Below, in pieces: positions 1-5,592 of a stretch of DNA of 6,486 nt (within the stretch, counting starts at the first letter, position 1; each line of letters begins with the position of its first letter). The stretch spans positions 1 through 6,486 of the forward strand of contig CAAGJD010000226.1 in assembly GCA_900770055.1 (NCBI GenBank). Direction: 5' to 3'. The stretch is from Acholeplasmatales bacterium (GTDB lineage Bacteria; Bacillota_I; Bacilli_A; Acholeplasmatales; Anaeroplasmataceae). The position numbers and the translations under genes are program-made. Below the pieces are notes generated by a model that was given only the letters and a program-made list of their open reading frames with translations, searched no databases and was not told the origin of the DNA.

Positions 1-30
1 TCAGTACTTGCTGTTGGCTAAACTTTACAA

Positions 31-79
31 GGTAGGAATCGCACCTACTAGATTATGTGCACCGAACTAGCGCACCACC
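31..79 (-). ncRNA. tRNA-like structured RNA without anticodon arm (putative)
   Basis: Read on the minus strand, two tRNA-like hairpins lie almost back to back. The first has stem GTGC/GCAC (72-75 with 57-60) around an 11-nt loop containing AGTTCGGT, very like a tRNA D-loop with its invariant GG. The second has stem GTAGG/CCTAC (44-48 with 32-36) around a 7-nt loop TGCGATT, which matches the T-loop consensus TTCRANN except for G in place of the second T. Only 8 nt separate the two arms, so there is no room for an anticodon arm. No 7-bp acceptor stem or CCA end could be found. It lies directly downstream of a predicted extended -10 promoter, so it may be the 5' leader of a transcript leaving the window. 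Other possibilities are a decayed tRNA or the end of a mobile element. The hairpins are seen directly; the function is unknown. Confidence 0.35.
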
Positions 80-85
80 ATCGAC

Positions 86-94
86 ATTATAGCA
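86..94 (-). promoter_or_regulatory. Extended -10 promoter directed leftwards
   Basis: The minus strand reads TGCTATAAT, a perfect extended -10 element (TG-N-TATAAT), with TATAAT at 91-86. About 17 bp upstream, around 109-114, there is only A/T-rich sequence with no good TTGACA match. This fits a promoter that relies on the extended -10 or on an activator. Transcription would start near position 79-81, just before the tRNA-like hairpins, and run off the left edge. It lies downstream of the ilvB terminator, so it belongs to a separate transcription unit. AT-rich DNA yields chance -10 boxes, but the TG extension and the repeats placed just upstream strengthen the call. Confidence 0.5.
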
Positions 95-117
95 TTTTTA
101 ATAAAATAATAAATAAA

Positions 118-156
118 ATTAAGGTAAGATGCATTATCTTTAAGGTGAAATGCATT
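118..156 (-). repeat. Pair of direct repeats with 21-bp spacing (possible LytTR-type operator)
   Basis: Two copies of a 15-bp sequence lie at 142-156 and 121-135, matching at 13 of 15 positions. On the minus strand they read AATGCATTTCACCTT and AATGCATCTTACCTT. They are offset by exactly 21 bp, about two helical turns. Within this array, the nonamers CACCTTAAA (147-139) and TACCTTAAT (126-118) are separated by 12 bp. That is the geometry of LytTR-family response regulator sites such as the PlnC/AgrA/ComE type, and TACCTTAAT is one base from the known PlnC-type box TACGTTAAT. The promoter-proximal copy ends a few bases upstream of the expected -35 position of the promoter at 86-94, where an activator would bind. 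The repeats are seen directly; the regulator family is inferred. Confidence 0.45.
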
Positions 157-160
157 TTTC

Positions 161-187
161 AAAAGAAAAGGGCTATTAAAAGCCCTA
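161..187 (-). terminator. Rho-independent terminator of the leu-ilv operon
   Basis: On the minus strand a 6-bp stem AGGGCT/AGCCCT (186-181 pairing with 174-169) closes a 6-nt loop at 175-180. It is followed at once by the T-rich tract TTTTCTTTT (169-161). The stem begins about 25 nt after the ilvB stop codon at 212-214, the usual place for an intrinsic terminator. It marks the 3' end of the biosynthetic operon and separates it from the promoter further left. The opposite strand lacks a comparable T-tract, so the terminator looks unidirectional. Confidence 0.85.
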
Positions 188-211
188 TTAGTAATTATTA
201 ATTTTAACCAA

Positions 212-1879
212 TTATTTAAGCATTATATCATCAATTGGCTTACCTGGTGCTACCATTGGTAGAACCTTTTCATCAATTTCAACATAAGCATTAATTAATG
301 CAGGTCTACGATTTTTTATAACTGTATCTAGTGCGTTTTTATATTCAGCTCTTGTTTTAGCCTCATAATAATCAACACCACAAGCCTTAGCTAAATATTC
401 ATAATTTAATACTGAATCTAAGACAGTTTGACTATAGCGTTTCTCATAAAATGCAGTTTGCCATTGTCTAACCATACCAAGTACACCATTATTAGCTACG
501 ACTACACATACTGGTAAATTATATTTAGCTAGCGTTAATAGTTCGTTAAAATTCATTCTAAATGAACCATCACCTGCTATATTAAATACATATGCATCAG
601 GATTACCGATTTGTGTACCAATAGACGCACCAAGGCCAAAGCCCATTGTACCTAAGCCACCTGAAGTGATTAGTCTATTAGGCTTTCTATAAGTAAAGTA
701 TTGTGCTGCCCAAAGTTGGTGTTGACCTACCTCTGTTGAAATAAATGCTTCACCATTTGTTGCCTCACAAATAGCCTCCATGAAATATCTAGGCTTTAAT
801 TCACTAGATATTTGATTTTCACAAAATACATTTTTCCATGAATCGACAAGTGCAAGCCAAATTGGATTTTTCTTTTCTGATAAATACTTCTTTATTCTTA
901 TGAAGAATTCTTTTAAATCCATAACAAGTGAATAATCTGTATTAATATTCTTATCAATTTCAGCTAAATCGATATCTACCTGAACAATCTTAGCATTTTC
1001 AGCAAAATGTTTATGATTTGATAATACTCTATCAGAAAATCTTACACCTAAAGCAAGTAATAAATCACATTCAACTGCACATTTATTAGATGCAACAGTA
1101 CCATGCATACCAATAAGACCTGTCGATAATCTATTTGTCTCATCAAATGCACCGATACCCATTAATGATGTAGATGTTGGTATTTCAAGTAAATTTGAAA
1201 ATTCATTTAATTCATTTGATGAATTACTTTTAATAATACCTCCACCCGCATAAATAAATGGACGTTTAGAGGCCATAATTAATTCTGCAACCTCTTTAAT
1301 CTTTTCCTCAGGTACTTTATCATATTCTTTAATTGGAATAGTTTTATCAATTACTACAGGTGTATATTCACATACTGCAGCAGTAACATCCTTAGGAATA
1401 TCAATTAAAACTGGTCCAGGTCTGCCACTTCTTGCGATTTGGAAGGCCTCACGAATAGTATCAGCAAGCAGCTTAACATCTTTAACGATGTAATTATGCT
1501 TTGTTATTGGCATTGTAATACCGGCAATATCAACCTCTTGGAATGAATCCTTACCTAATAAATTATTAGTTACGTTACCTGTAATCGCAACAACAGGAAC
1601 TGAATCCATATAGGCTGTTGCTATACCTGTAACAAGGTTTGTAGCACCTGGCCCAGATGTAGCGACGACGACACCGACCTTGCCTGTTGATCTTGCATAG
1701 CCATCAGCCGCATGGGATGCACCCTGCTCATGGCTAGTCAAAATATGTCTTATTCTATCTTGATTTTTATATAGCTCATCATAGATATTTAATACGGCAC
1801 CACCAGGATAACCAAAGATAGTATCTACGCCTTGTTCAACTAAGCATTCAACAATTATCTGTGAACCATTTAGCTTCAT
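212..1879 (-). CDS. ilvB: Acetolactate synthase large (catalytic) subunit
   Basis: This is a thiamine-diphosphate and FAD-dependent cytoplasmic enzyme. It condenses two pyruvates to 2-acetolactate, or pyruvate with 2-ketobutyrate to 2-aceto-2-hydroxybutyrate, the first common step of valine, leucine and isoleucine synthesis. At 555 aa it has normal family length. The N-terminal pyrimidine domain carries GYPGGAVLNIYDELY (23-37) and SHEQGASHAADGYAR (49-63), with Glu51 as the catalytic glutamate. A SGPGATN motif follows, then SFQEVDIAGIT. The central FAD-type domain carries LGVRFSDR, where most anabolic enzymes have RFDDR. The C-terminal ThDP domain has GDGS from residue 436 and NN at 463-464, followed by LGMVRQWQ. 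The C-terminus MVAPGKPIDD is typical of the anabolic enzyme rather than catabolic AlsS. The start at 1879 is supported by GGTGAT at 1888-1883, in the 14-nt gap after orf137. It is the last gene before the terminator, and no ilvN small subunit follows. Confidence 0.96.
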   Translation of the reverse strand: MKLNGSQIIVECLVEQGVDTIFGYPGGAVLNIYDELYKNQDRIRHILTSHEQGASHAADGYARSTGKVGVVVATSGPGATNLVTGIATAYMDSVPVVAITGNVTNNLLGKDSFQEVDIAGITMPITKHNYIVKDVKLLADTIREAFQIARSGRPGPVLIDIPKDVTAAVCEYTPVVIDKTIPIKEYDKVPEEKIKEVAELIMASKRPFIYAGGGIIKSNSSNELNEFSNLLEIPTSTSLMGIGAFDETNRLSTGLIGMHGTVASNKCAVECDLLLALGVRFSDRVLSNHKHFAENAKIVQVDIDLAEIDKNINTDYSLVMDLKEFFIRIKKYLSEKKNPIWLALVDSWKNVFCENQISSELKPRYFMEAICEATNGEAFISTEVGQHQLWAAQYFTYRKPNRLITSGGLGTMGFGLGASIGTQIGNPDAYVFNIAGDGSFRMNFNELLTLAKYNLPVCVVVANNGVLGMVRQWQTAFYEKRYSQTVLDSVLNYEYLAKACGVDYYEAKTRAEYKNALDTVIKNRRPALINAYVEIDEKVLPMVAPGKPIDDIMLK

Positions 1880-1893
1880 AATATCACCCTTTA

Positions 1894-2307
1894 CTAAATT
1901 CTTTTTATTTTATCCTCTAATTCATTTACTCTAGATTCTAAATTCTCGCACTTCGCTTCTAGTAATGTTATTTTTAACAATAAGATTTCTGTGCTATAAA
2001 ATCCATCTTTTTCAATTTTCTTTTTTACAGTCTCATAATTTATTTTTGTTGGAAGAAATCTTGATGCGAAAGCTATAATAAACATCAAAAATGAACAGCC
2101 TATAAATGGAATTGATAAGCATAAAGCTAATAATTCATCCTCCATCAATAGAAATATAGTGCCCAACAATACTCCAACAAAAGTAAAAACTCCACCTAAA
2201 ATACAAGATACTAGGGTTAAGACAAATTTTGTCTTAATAGCCTGCTTTTCATATTTTTCTTCAAATTTTTTCTTAATAATTAATTCATTATCATCGTAAT
2301 ATTCCAT
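1894..2307 (-). CDS. Unrecognised two-TM membrane protein with C-terminal coiled coil (orf137)
   Basis: I do not recognise this 137-aa protein. It has a charged N-terminus rich in Lys and Glu (1-27), a hydrophobic segment at about 28-54, a short acidic turn MEDE (55-58) and a second hydrophobic segment at about 59-82. Basic residues flank both segments on the outside (K12-14, K18, K21, K25, K27; R83, K88, K95-97), so both ends are predicted to be cytoplasmic. Residues 109-137 form a clean heptad pattern: L109, L116, L123, L130 and I137 in one core position, and I113, C120, V127 and I134 in the other. This suggests a parallel oligomer. It starts 2 nt after the ilvD stop with AAGGAT at 2318-2313 as ribosome binding site, and ends 14 nt before ilvB. 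It is therefore translated as part of the operon and probably coupled to ilvD. No signal peptide or enzymatic motif is visible. Roles such as membrane tethering, transport accessory or regulation are guesses. Confidence 0.85.
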   Translation of the reverse strand: MEYYDDNELIIKKKFEEKYEKQAIKTKFVLTLVSCILGGVFTFVGVLLGTIFLLMEDELLALCLSIPFIGCSFLMFIIAFASRFLPTKINYETVKKKIEKDGFYSTEILLLKITLLEAKCENLESRVNELEDKIKRI

Positions 2308-2309
2308 GA

Positions 2310-3971
2310 TTAATCCTTAAATATAGCACCTGTAGCTGCAGATGTTACCTGCTTAGCGTAGCGTGCTAAATAGCCTTCCTTTACCTTAGGCTCAGGTTTT
2401 ACCCAATTAGCTTTTCTTTTTGCAATTTCTTCATCTGATACTAATAGATTAATTTTACAATCAATCATATTAATTTCAATTAAATCACCATTTTCAACTA
2501 AGCCAATTAATCCACCCTCTGCTGCCTCAGGTGAAACATGACCAATAGAAGCACCACGTGTAGCTCCCGAAAATCTTCCATCTGTAATTAACGCTACATC
2601 CTTATCAAGACCCATACCTGCAAGTCTTGATGTTGGTGCTAGCATTTCTCTCATACCAGGACCACCCTTAGGTCCTTCATATCTAATTACTACAACATCA
2701 CCCTTTTGAATCTTTCCACCATCAATTGCCGCAATTGCTTCCTCCTCAGATTCATAAACCTTGGCAGGTCCTGTATGCTTTAGCATTTCAGGTGCTACTG
2801 CACCACGCTTAACAACGCAACCATCTAAGGCTAAATTACCCTTAAGTACAGCAATACCACCTGTTTTTGAATATGGATTATCTAGTGTTCTAATAACCTC
2901 AGGATTTTTATTGACAGCATTTTCAATGTTTTCTCTAATTGTTTTACCAGTAACAGTTAATAAATCTAAATTTAAAACATCAATTTTAGATAACTCCTTC
3001 ATAACTGCCTTTACACCACCAGCTTCATTTAAATCCTCCATATATGTAGGACCTGCTGGTGCTAAGTGACATAGATTAGGTGTATGAGCTGAAATACCAT
3101 TTGCCATATCTAAATCAATTTTTACACCTGCTTCATGAGCGATAGCTGGTAAATGAAGCATTGTATTAGTTGAACAGCCTAATGCCATATCAACTGTTAA
3201 AGCATTTTGGAAAGCTTTATCAGTTAAAATATCACGTATACGAATATTTTTTTCAACAAGCTCCATAATCTTCATTCCACTATATTTTGCAAGTCTAATT
3301 CTTTCTGCATAAACGCATGGAATAGTACCATTACCAGGTAATGCAATACCTAATACCTCACACATACAATTCATTGAATTTGCAGTGTACATACCTGAAC
3401 AAGAACCACATCCAGGACATGAATGATTTTCGTATTCATCTAATTCTTCCTTTGAAATTTTACCAGCATTATATTTACCGACTGCTTCAAAGGTAGACGA
3501 TAATGATGTTTTTTTACCTTTTACTCTTCCTGCAAGCATTGGTCCACCAGAACAAACAATTGTTGGTAGATTAATTCTTGCAGCACCCATTAGCATACCA
3601 GGTACAATCTTATCGCAGTTTGGAATTAATACAAGTCCATCAAGTGCATGAGCTAAAGCCATACACTCTGTTGAATCTGCAATAAGCTCTCTTGTAACTA
3701 ATGAATATTTCATACCACTATGACCCATCGCAATACCATCACATACGCCAATTGCAGGAATTTCAATTGGAGTACCTCCAGCCATCAAAATACCTCTTTT
3801 TACAGCCTCTGCTACCTTATCAAGCATCATATGACCTGGAACAATTTCACTTTTTGCAGAAACAACACCAATCATTGGTCTTGCTATTTCCTCATCAGTA
3901 TATCCCATAGCCTTAAATAATGAACGATTAGGAACTTTTTCAGCTCCAAGCTTAACAATATTACTTTTCAT
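2310..3971 (-). CDS. ilvD: Dihydroxy-acid dehydratase
   Basis: This iron-sulfur enzyme of the IlvD/Edd family dehydrates 2,3-dihydroxy-isovalerate or 2,3-dihydroxy-3-methylvalerate to the 2-keto acid precursors of valine/leucine and isoleucine. From the start chosen here it is 553 aa, normal for the family. EIVPGH lies at 42-47. The signature NCDKIVPGMLMG starts at 118, with Cys119 as a cluster ligand and Asp120/Lys121 as the Mg2+ and carbamylated-lysine positions. CPGCGSCSGMYTANSM spans 185-200, with Cys185, 188 and 191. The C-terminal GRFSGATRGASIGHVSPEAA matches the second family signature. A longer frame opens at 3986 (five extra residues, MEVFT), but its ATG overlaps the strong Shine-Dalgarno GGAGG at 3984-3980. 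That GGAGG sits 8 nt before the ATG at 3971, so MKSNIVKLG is the likely N-terminus. It lies 18 nt after leuB, with orf137 2 nt downstream. Confidence 0.96.
   Translation of the reverse strand: MKSNIVKLGAEKVPNRSLFKAMGYTDEEIARPMIGVVSAKSEIVPGHMMLDKVAEAVKRGILMAGGTPIEIPAIGVCDGIAMGHSGMKYSLVTRELIADSTECMALAHALDGLVLIPNCDKIVPGMLMGAARINLPTIVCSGGPMLAGRVKGKKTSLSSTFEAVGKYNAGKISKEELDEYENHSCPGCGSCSGMYTANSMNCMCEVLGIALPGNGTIPCVYAERIRLAKYSGMKIMELVEKNIRIRDILTDKAFQNALTVDMALGCSTNTMLHLPAIAHEAGVKIDLDMANGISAHTPNLCHLAPAGPTYMEDLNEAGGVKAVMKELSKIDVLNLDLLTVTGKTIRENIENAVNKNPEVIRTLDNPYSKTGGIAVLKGNLALDGCVVKRGAVAPEMLKHTGPAKVYESEEEAIAAIDGGKIQKGDVVVIRYEGPKGGPGMREMLAPTSRLAGMGLDKDVALITDGRFSGATRGASIGHVSPEAAEGGLIGLVENGDLIEINMIDCKINLLVSDEEIAKRKANWVKPEPKVKEGYLARYAKQVTSAATGAIFKD
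2313..2318 (-). promoter_or_regulatory. Ribosome binding site of orf137, inside the ilvD 3' end
   Basis: The minus strand reads AAGGAT, then a short spacer containing the ilvD TAA stop, then the ATG of orf137 at 2307. A good Shine-Dalgarno at normal spacing supports orf137 as a real translated gene. Its position within the last codons of ilvD implies translational coupling. Confidence 0.7.
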
Positions 3972-3979
3972 AGTGAATA

Positions 3980-3984
3980 CCTCC
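3980..3984 (-). promoter_or_regulatory. Ribosome binding site that fixes the ilvD start
   Basis: The minus strand reads ATGGAGGTATTCACTATG. The GGAGG is 8 nt from the second ATG (3971-3969) and overlaps the first ATG (3986-3984). No comparable Shine-Dalgarno at the right spacing precedes the first ATG, which would begin only 3 nt after the leuB stop. The downstream ATG is therefore preferred. Confidence 0.8.
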
Positions 3985-3989
3985 ATTTA

Positions 3990-5078
3990 TTACTTTAGTG
4001 CCTCAGCAACTAAATCTCCCATTTCTTTTGTACCTACAAGCTTCATACCTTCACTGTAGATATCCTTAGTTCTATAGCCTGCGTCTAATACGGCCATAAC
4101 TGCATTATCAATAGCCTCTGCTTCCTTCATTAAATTAAGTGAATATCTAAACATCATAGAAACACTTAAAATTGTCGCAAGAGGATTTGCAAGATTCATA
4201 CCTGCAATATCAGGTGCTGAACCATGAATTGGCTCATATAAGCCTAAAGAACCAGAGCCTAATGATGCAGATGCAAGCATACCAATTGAACCTGTAACTC
4301 TTGATGCTTCATCAGATAAAATATCACCAAAAATATTTGAAGTGATGATAACATCAAATTGACGAGGATTACCTACTAATTGCATTGCAGCATTATCAAC
4401 ATATTGGTATGATACTTCAACCTCTGGATATTCTGGAATAATTCTTTCCATAACACGTCTCCATAATCTTGAAGACTCAAGTACATTAGCCTTATCTACT
4501 AAGCATACCTTTTTATTACGCTTCATAGCTGCGTCCATACCAACACGAATAATTCTTTCAATTTCATAAACATAATATTTTTCTTGGTCAGAGGCCCAGC
4601 ACATAGGATCCTCTGGATTATATTTTGGGGAATTAGCTTTCTCACCAAAATACATACCACCTGTTAATTCTCTTACAATTAAAATATCTAATGAATCACC
4701 AATTACTGATTCTTTAAGAGGTGATGCAAACTTTAATTGTGGATATAATACAGCAGGTCTTAAATTAGCAAAAAGCTTTAAAGCTCCACGAATACCTAAT
4801 AGACCCTTTTCAGGACGGTCACCATTTGGTAGATTATCCCATTTAGGGCCACCAACTGCACCTAATAGCACAGCATCTGATGCTAAACATGCATCAATTG
4901 TATCTTGAGGTAATGAAGAACCTGCTAAATCAATAGCACAGCCTCCCATTAGCTTCTCTTCAATTTCAAAGGTATGACCATATATATCGCCAACCTTTTT
5001 TAATACCTTTACTGCTTCTCTAACAATATCTGGACCGATTCCATCACCAGGTAATGTTACAATTTTATAATTTGCCAT
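3990..5078 (-). CDS. leuB: 3-isopropylmalate dehydrogenase
   Basis: This cytoplasmic NAD+-dependent beta-decarboxylating dehydrogenase oxidises 3-isopropylmalate to 2-isopropyl-3-oxosuccinate, which decarboxylates to 2-ketoisocaproate, the leucine precursor. It is 362 aa, normal for LeuB. The N-terminal LPGDGIGPDIV lies at 9-19. Substrate-binding arginines sit in GIRGALK (Arg97), NLRPA (Arg107) and VRELTGGMYFGE (Arg136, with Tyr143). Lys196 in DKANVL is the catalytic lysine, and Asp228, Asp252 and Asp256 (VDNAA and GDILSDEAS) are the metal ligands. HGSAPDIAGMNLANP near 285-299 carries the Asp-Ile pair expected for NAD+ rather than NADP+ use. The start is 2 nt after the leuD stop, with AAGGAAGGT at 5095-5087 inside the leuD end and an 8-nt spacer. 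No defect is seen; isocitrate or tartrate dehydrogenase is unlikely given the leuCD neighbours. Confidence 0.97.
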   Translation of the reverse strand: MANYKIVTLPGDGIGPDIVREAVKVLKKVGDIYGHTFEIEEKLMGGCAIDLAGSSLPQDTIDACLASDAVLLGAVGGPKWDNLPNGDRPEKGLLGIRGALKLFANLRPAVLYPQLKFASPLKESVIGDSLDILIVRELTGGMYFGEKANSPKYNPEDPMCWASDQEKYYVYEIERIIRVGMDAAMKRNKKVCLVDKANVLESSRLWRRVMERIIPEYPEVEVSYQYVDNAAMQLVGNPRQFDVIITSNIFGDILSDEASRVTGSIGMLASASLGSGSLGLYEPIHGSAPDIAGMNLANPLATILSVSMMFRYSLNLMKEAEAIDNAVMAVLDAGYRTKDIYSEGMKLVGTKEMGDLVAEALK

Positions 5079-5080
5079 TA

Positions 5081-5590
5081 TTATTTACCTTCCTTAATCT
5101 TATTTACTAAACCGCCACTAGCGATAATTTTTTGAACAAATTCAGGGAATGGTTGACCTTGGAATGTCTTACCAGTTGTTACATTTGTAATTACACCTGT
5201 GTTAAAATCAACCTCAACAGTATCTCCCTCATTAATTCCATCAACAGCCTCTGGACATTCTAAAATTGGAAGTCCAATATTAATAGCATTTCTATAGAAA
5301 ATTCTTGCGAATGACTTAGCAATTACACAAGAAACACCACAAGCCTTAATAGCAATTGGTGCGTGCTCTCTTGATGAACCACAACCAAAATTCTTTTGGG
5401 CAACAATCAAATCACCAGGCTGAACTCTTTTTGAAAATACTGGTAAACCAGCATTAATATCTTGCTTAGAATCCTCCATACAGTGAGTTGCAAGCTCCTT
5501 AGGATCTGATGTATTTAAAAATCTTGCAGGAATGATTACGTCTGTATCAATATCTGCACCATAACAAAATGCTCTACCTTTTGCATTCAT
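5081..5590 (-). CDS. leuD: 3-isopropylmalate dehydratase small subunit
   Basis: This is the swivelling small subunit of isopropylmalate isomerase, which pairs with LeuC to interconvert 2- and 3-isopropylmalate. At 169 aa it is the short form found in many clostridia and archaea, rather than the roughly 200-aa enterobacterial form. Key motifs are YGADIDTDVIIPARFL (10-25) and the substrate-binding NFGCGSSREHAP (67-78), followed by a beta-rich C-terminus. It lacks the 4Fe-4S ligands, as expected, because these are in LeuC. The start at 5590 follows the leuC stop by 2 nt, and AAGGTAGGT at 5607-5599 is the ribosome binding site, so translation is probably coupled to leuC. Short LeuD and homoaconitase small subunits are similar; the adjacent leuB and ilv genes favour leucine synthesis. 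Confidence 0.96.
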   Translation of the reverse strand: MNAKGRAFCYGADIDTDVIIPARFLNTSDPKELATHCMEDSKQDINAGLPVFSKRVQPGDLIVAQKNFGCGSSREHAPIAIKACGVSCVIAKSFARIFYRNAINIGLPILECPEAVDGINEGDTVEVDFNTGVITNVTTGKTFQGQPFPEFVQKIIASGGLVNKIKEGK

Positions 5591-5592
5591 AA

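Noticed and set aside
1..95. A complete functional tRNA gene at the left end
   Set aside because: D-arm-like and T-arm-like hairpins are present, but only 8 nt lie between them, so there is no anticodon arm. No matching acceptor stem or CCA was found on either strand.
95..120. AT-rich run suggestive of a simple repeat or origin element
   Set aside because: It is only low-complexity A/T sequence between the repeats and the -10 box, with no regular unit or DnaA-like box.
212..1879. Catabolic acetolactate synthase (AlsS) or another ThDP enzyme
   Set aside because: The FAD-type central domain, the MVAPGK C-terminus and the position in a leu-ilv operon favour the anabolic IlvB. No alsD/budA neighbour is present.
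2761..3069. Plus-strand open frame of 102 codons
   Set aside because: It lies wholly inside ilvD on the opposite strand, has no convincing ribosome binding site and shows no recognisable motif. The ilvD protein is conserved throughout this stretch, so this is a shadow frame.
3701..3920. Two overlapping plus-strand open frames of 66-69 codons
   Set aside because: Both are antisense to the conserved N-terminal part of ilvD and overlap each other in different frames. Their low-complexity composition (His, Gln, Tyr, Ser, Leu) is what reverse-strand reading of AT-rich coding DNA gives.
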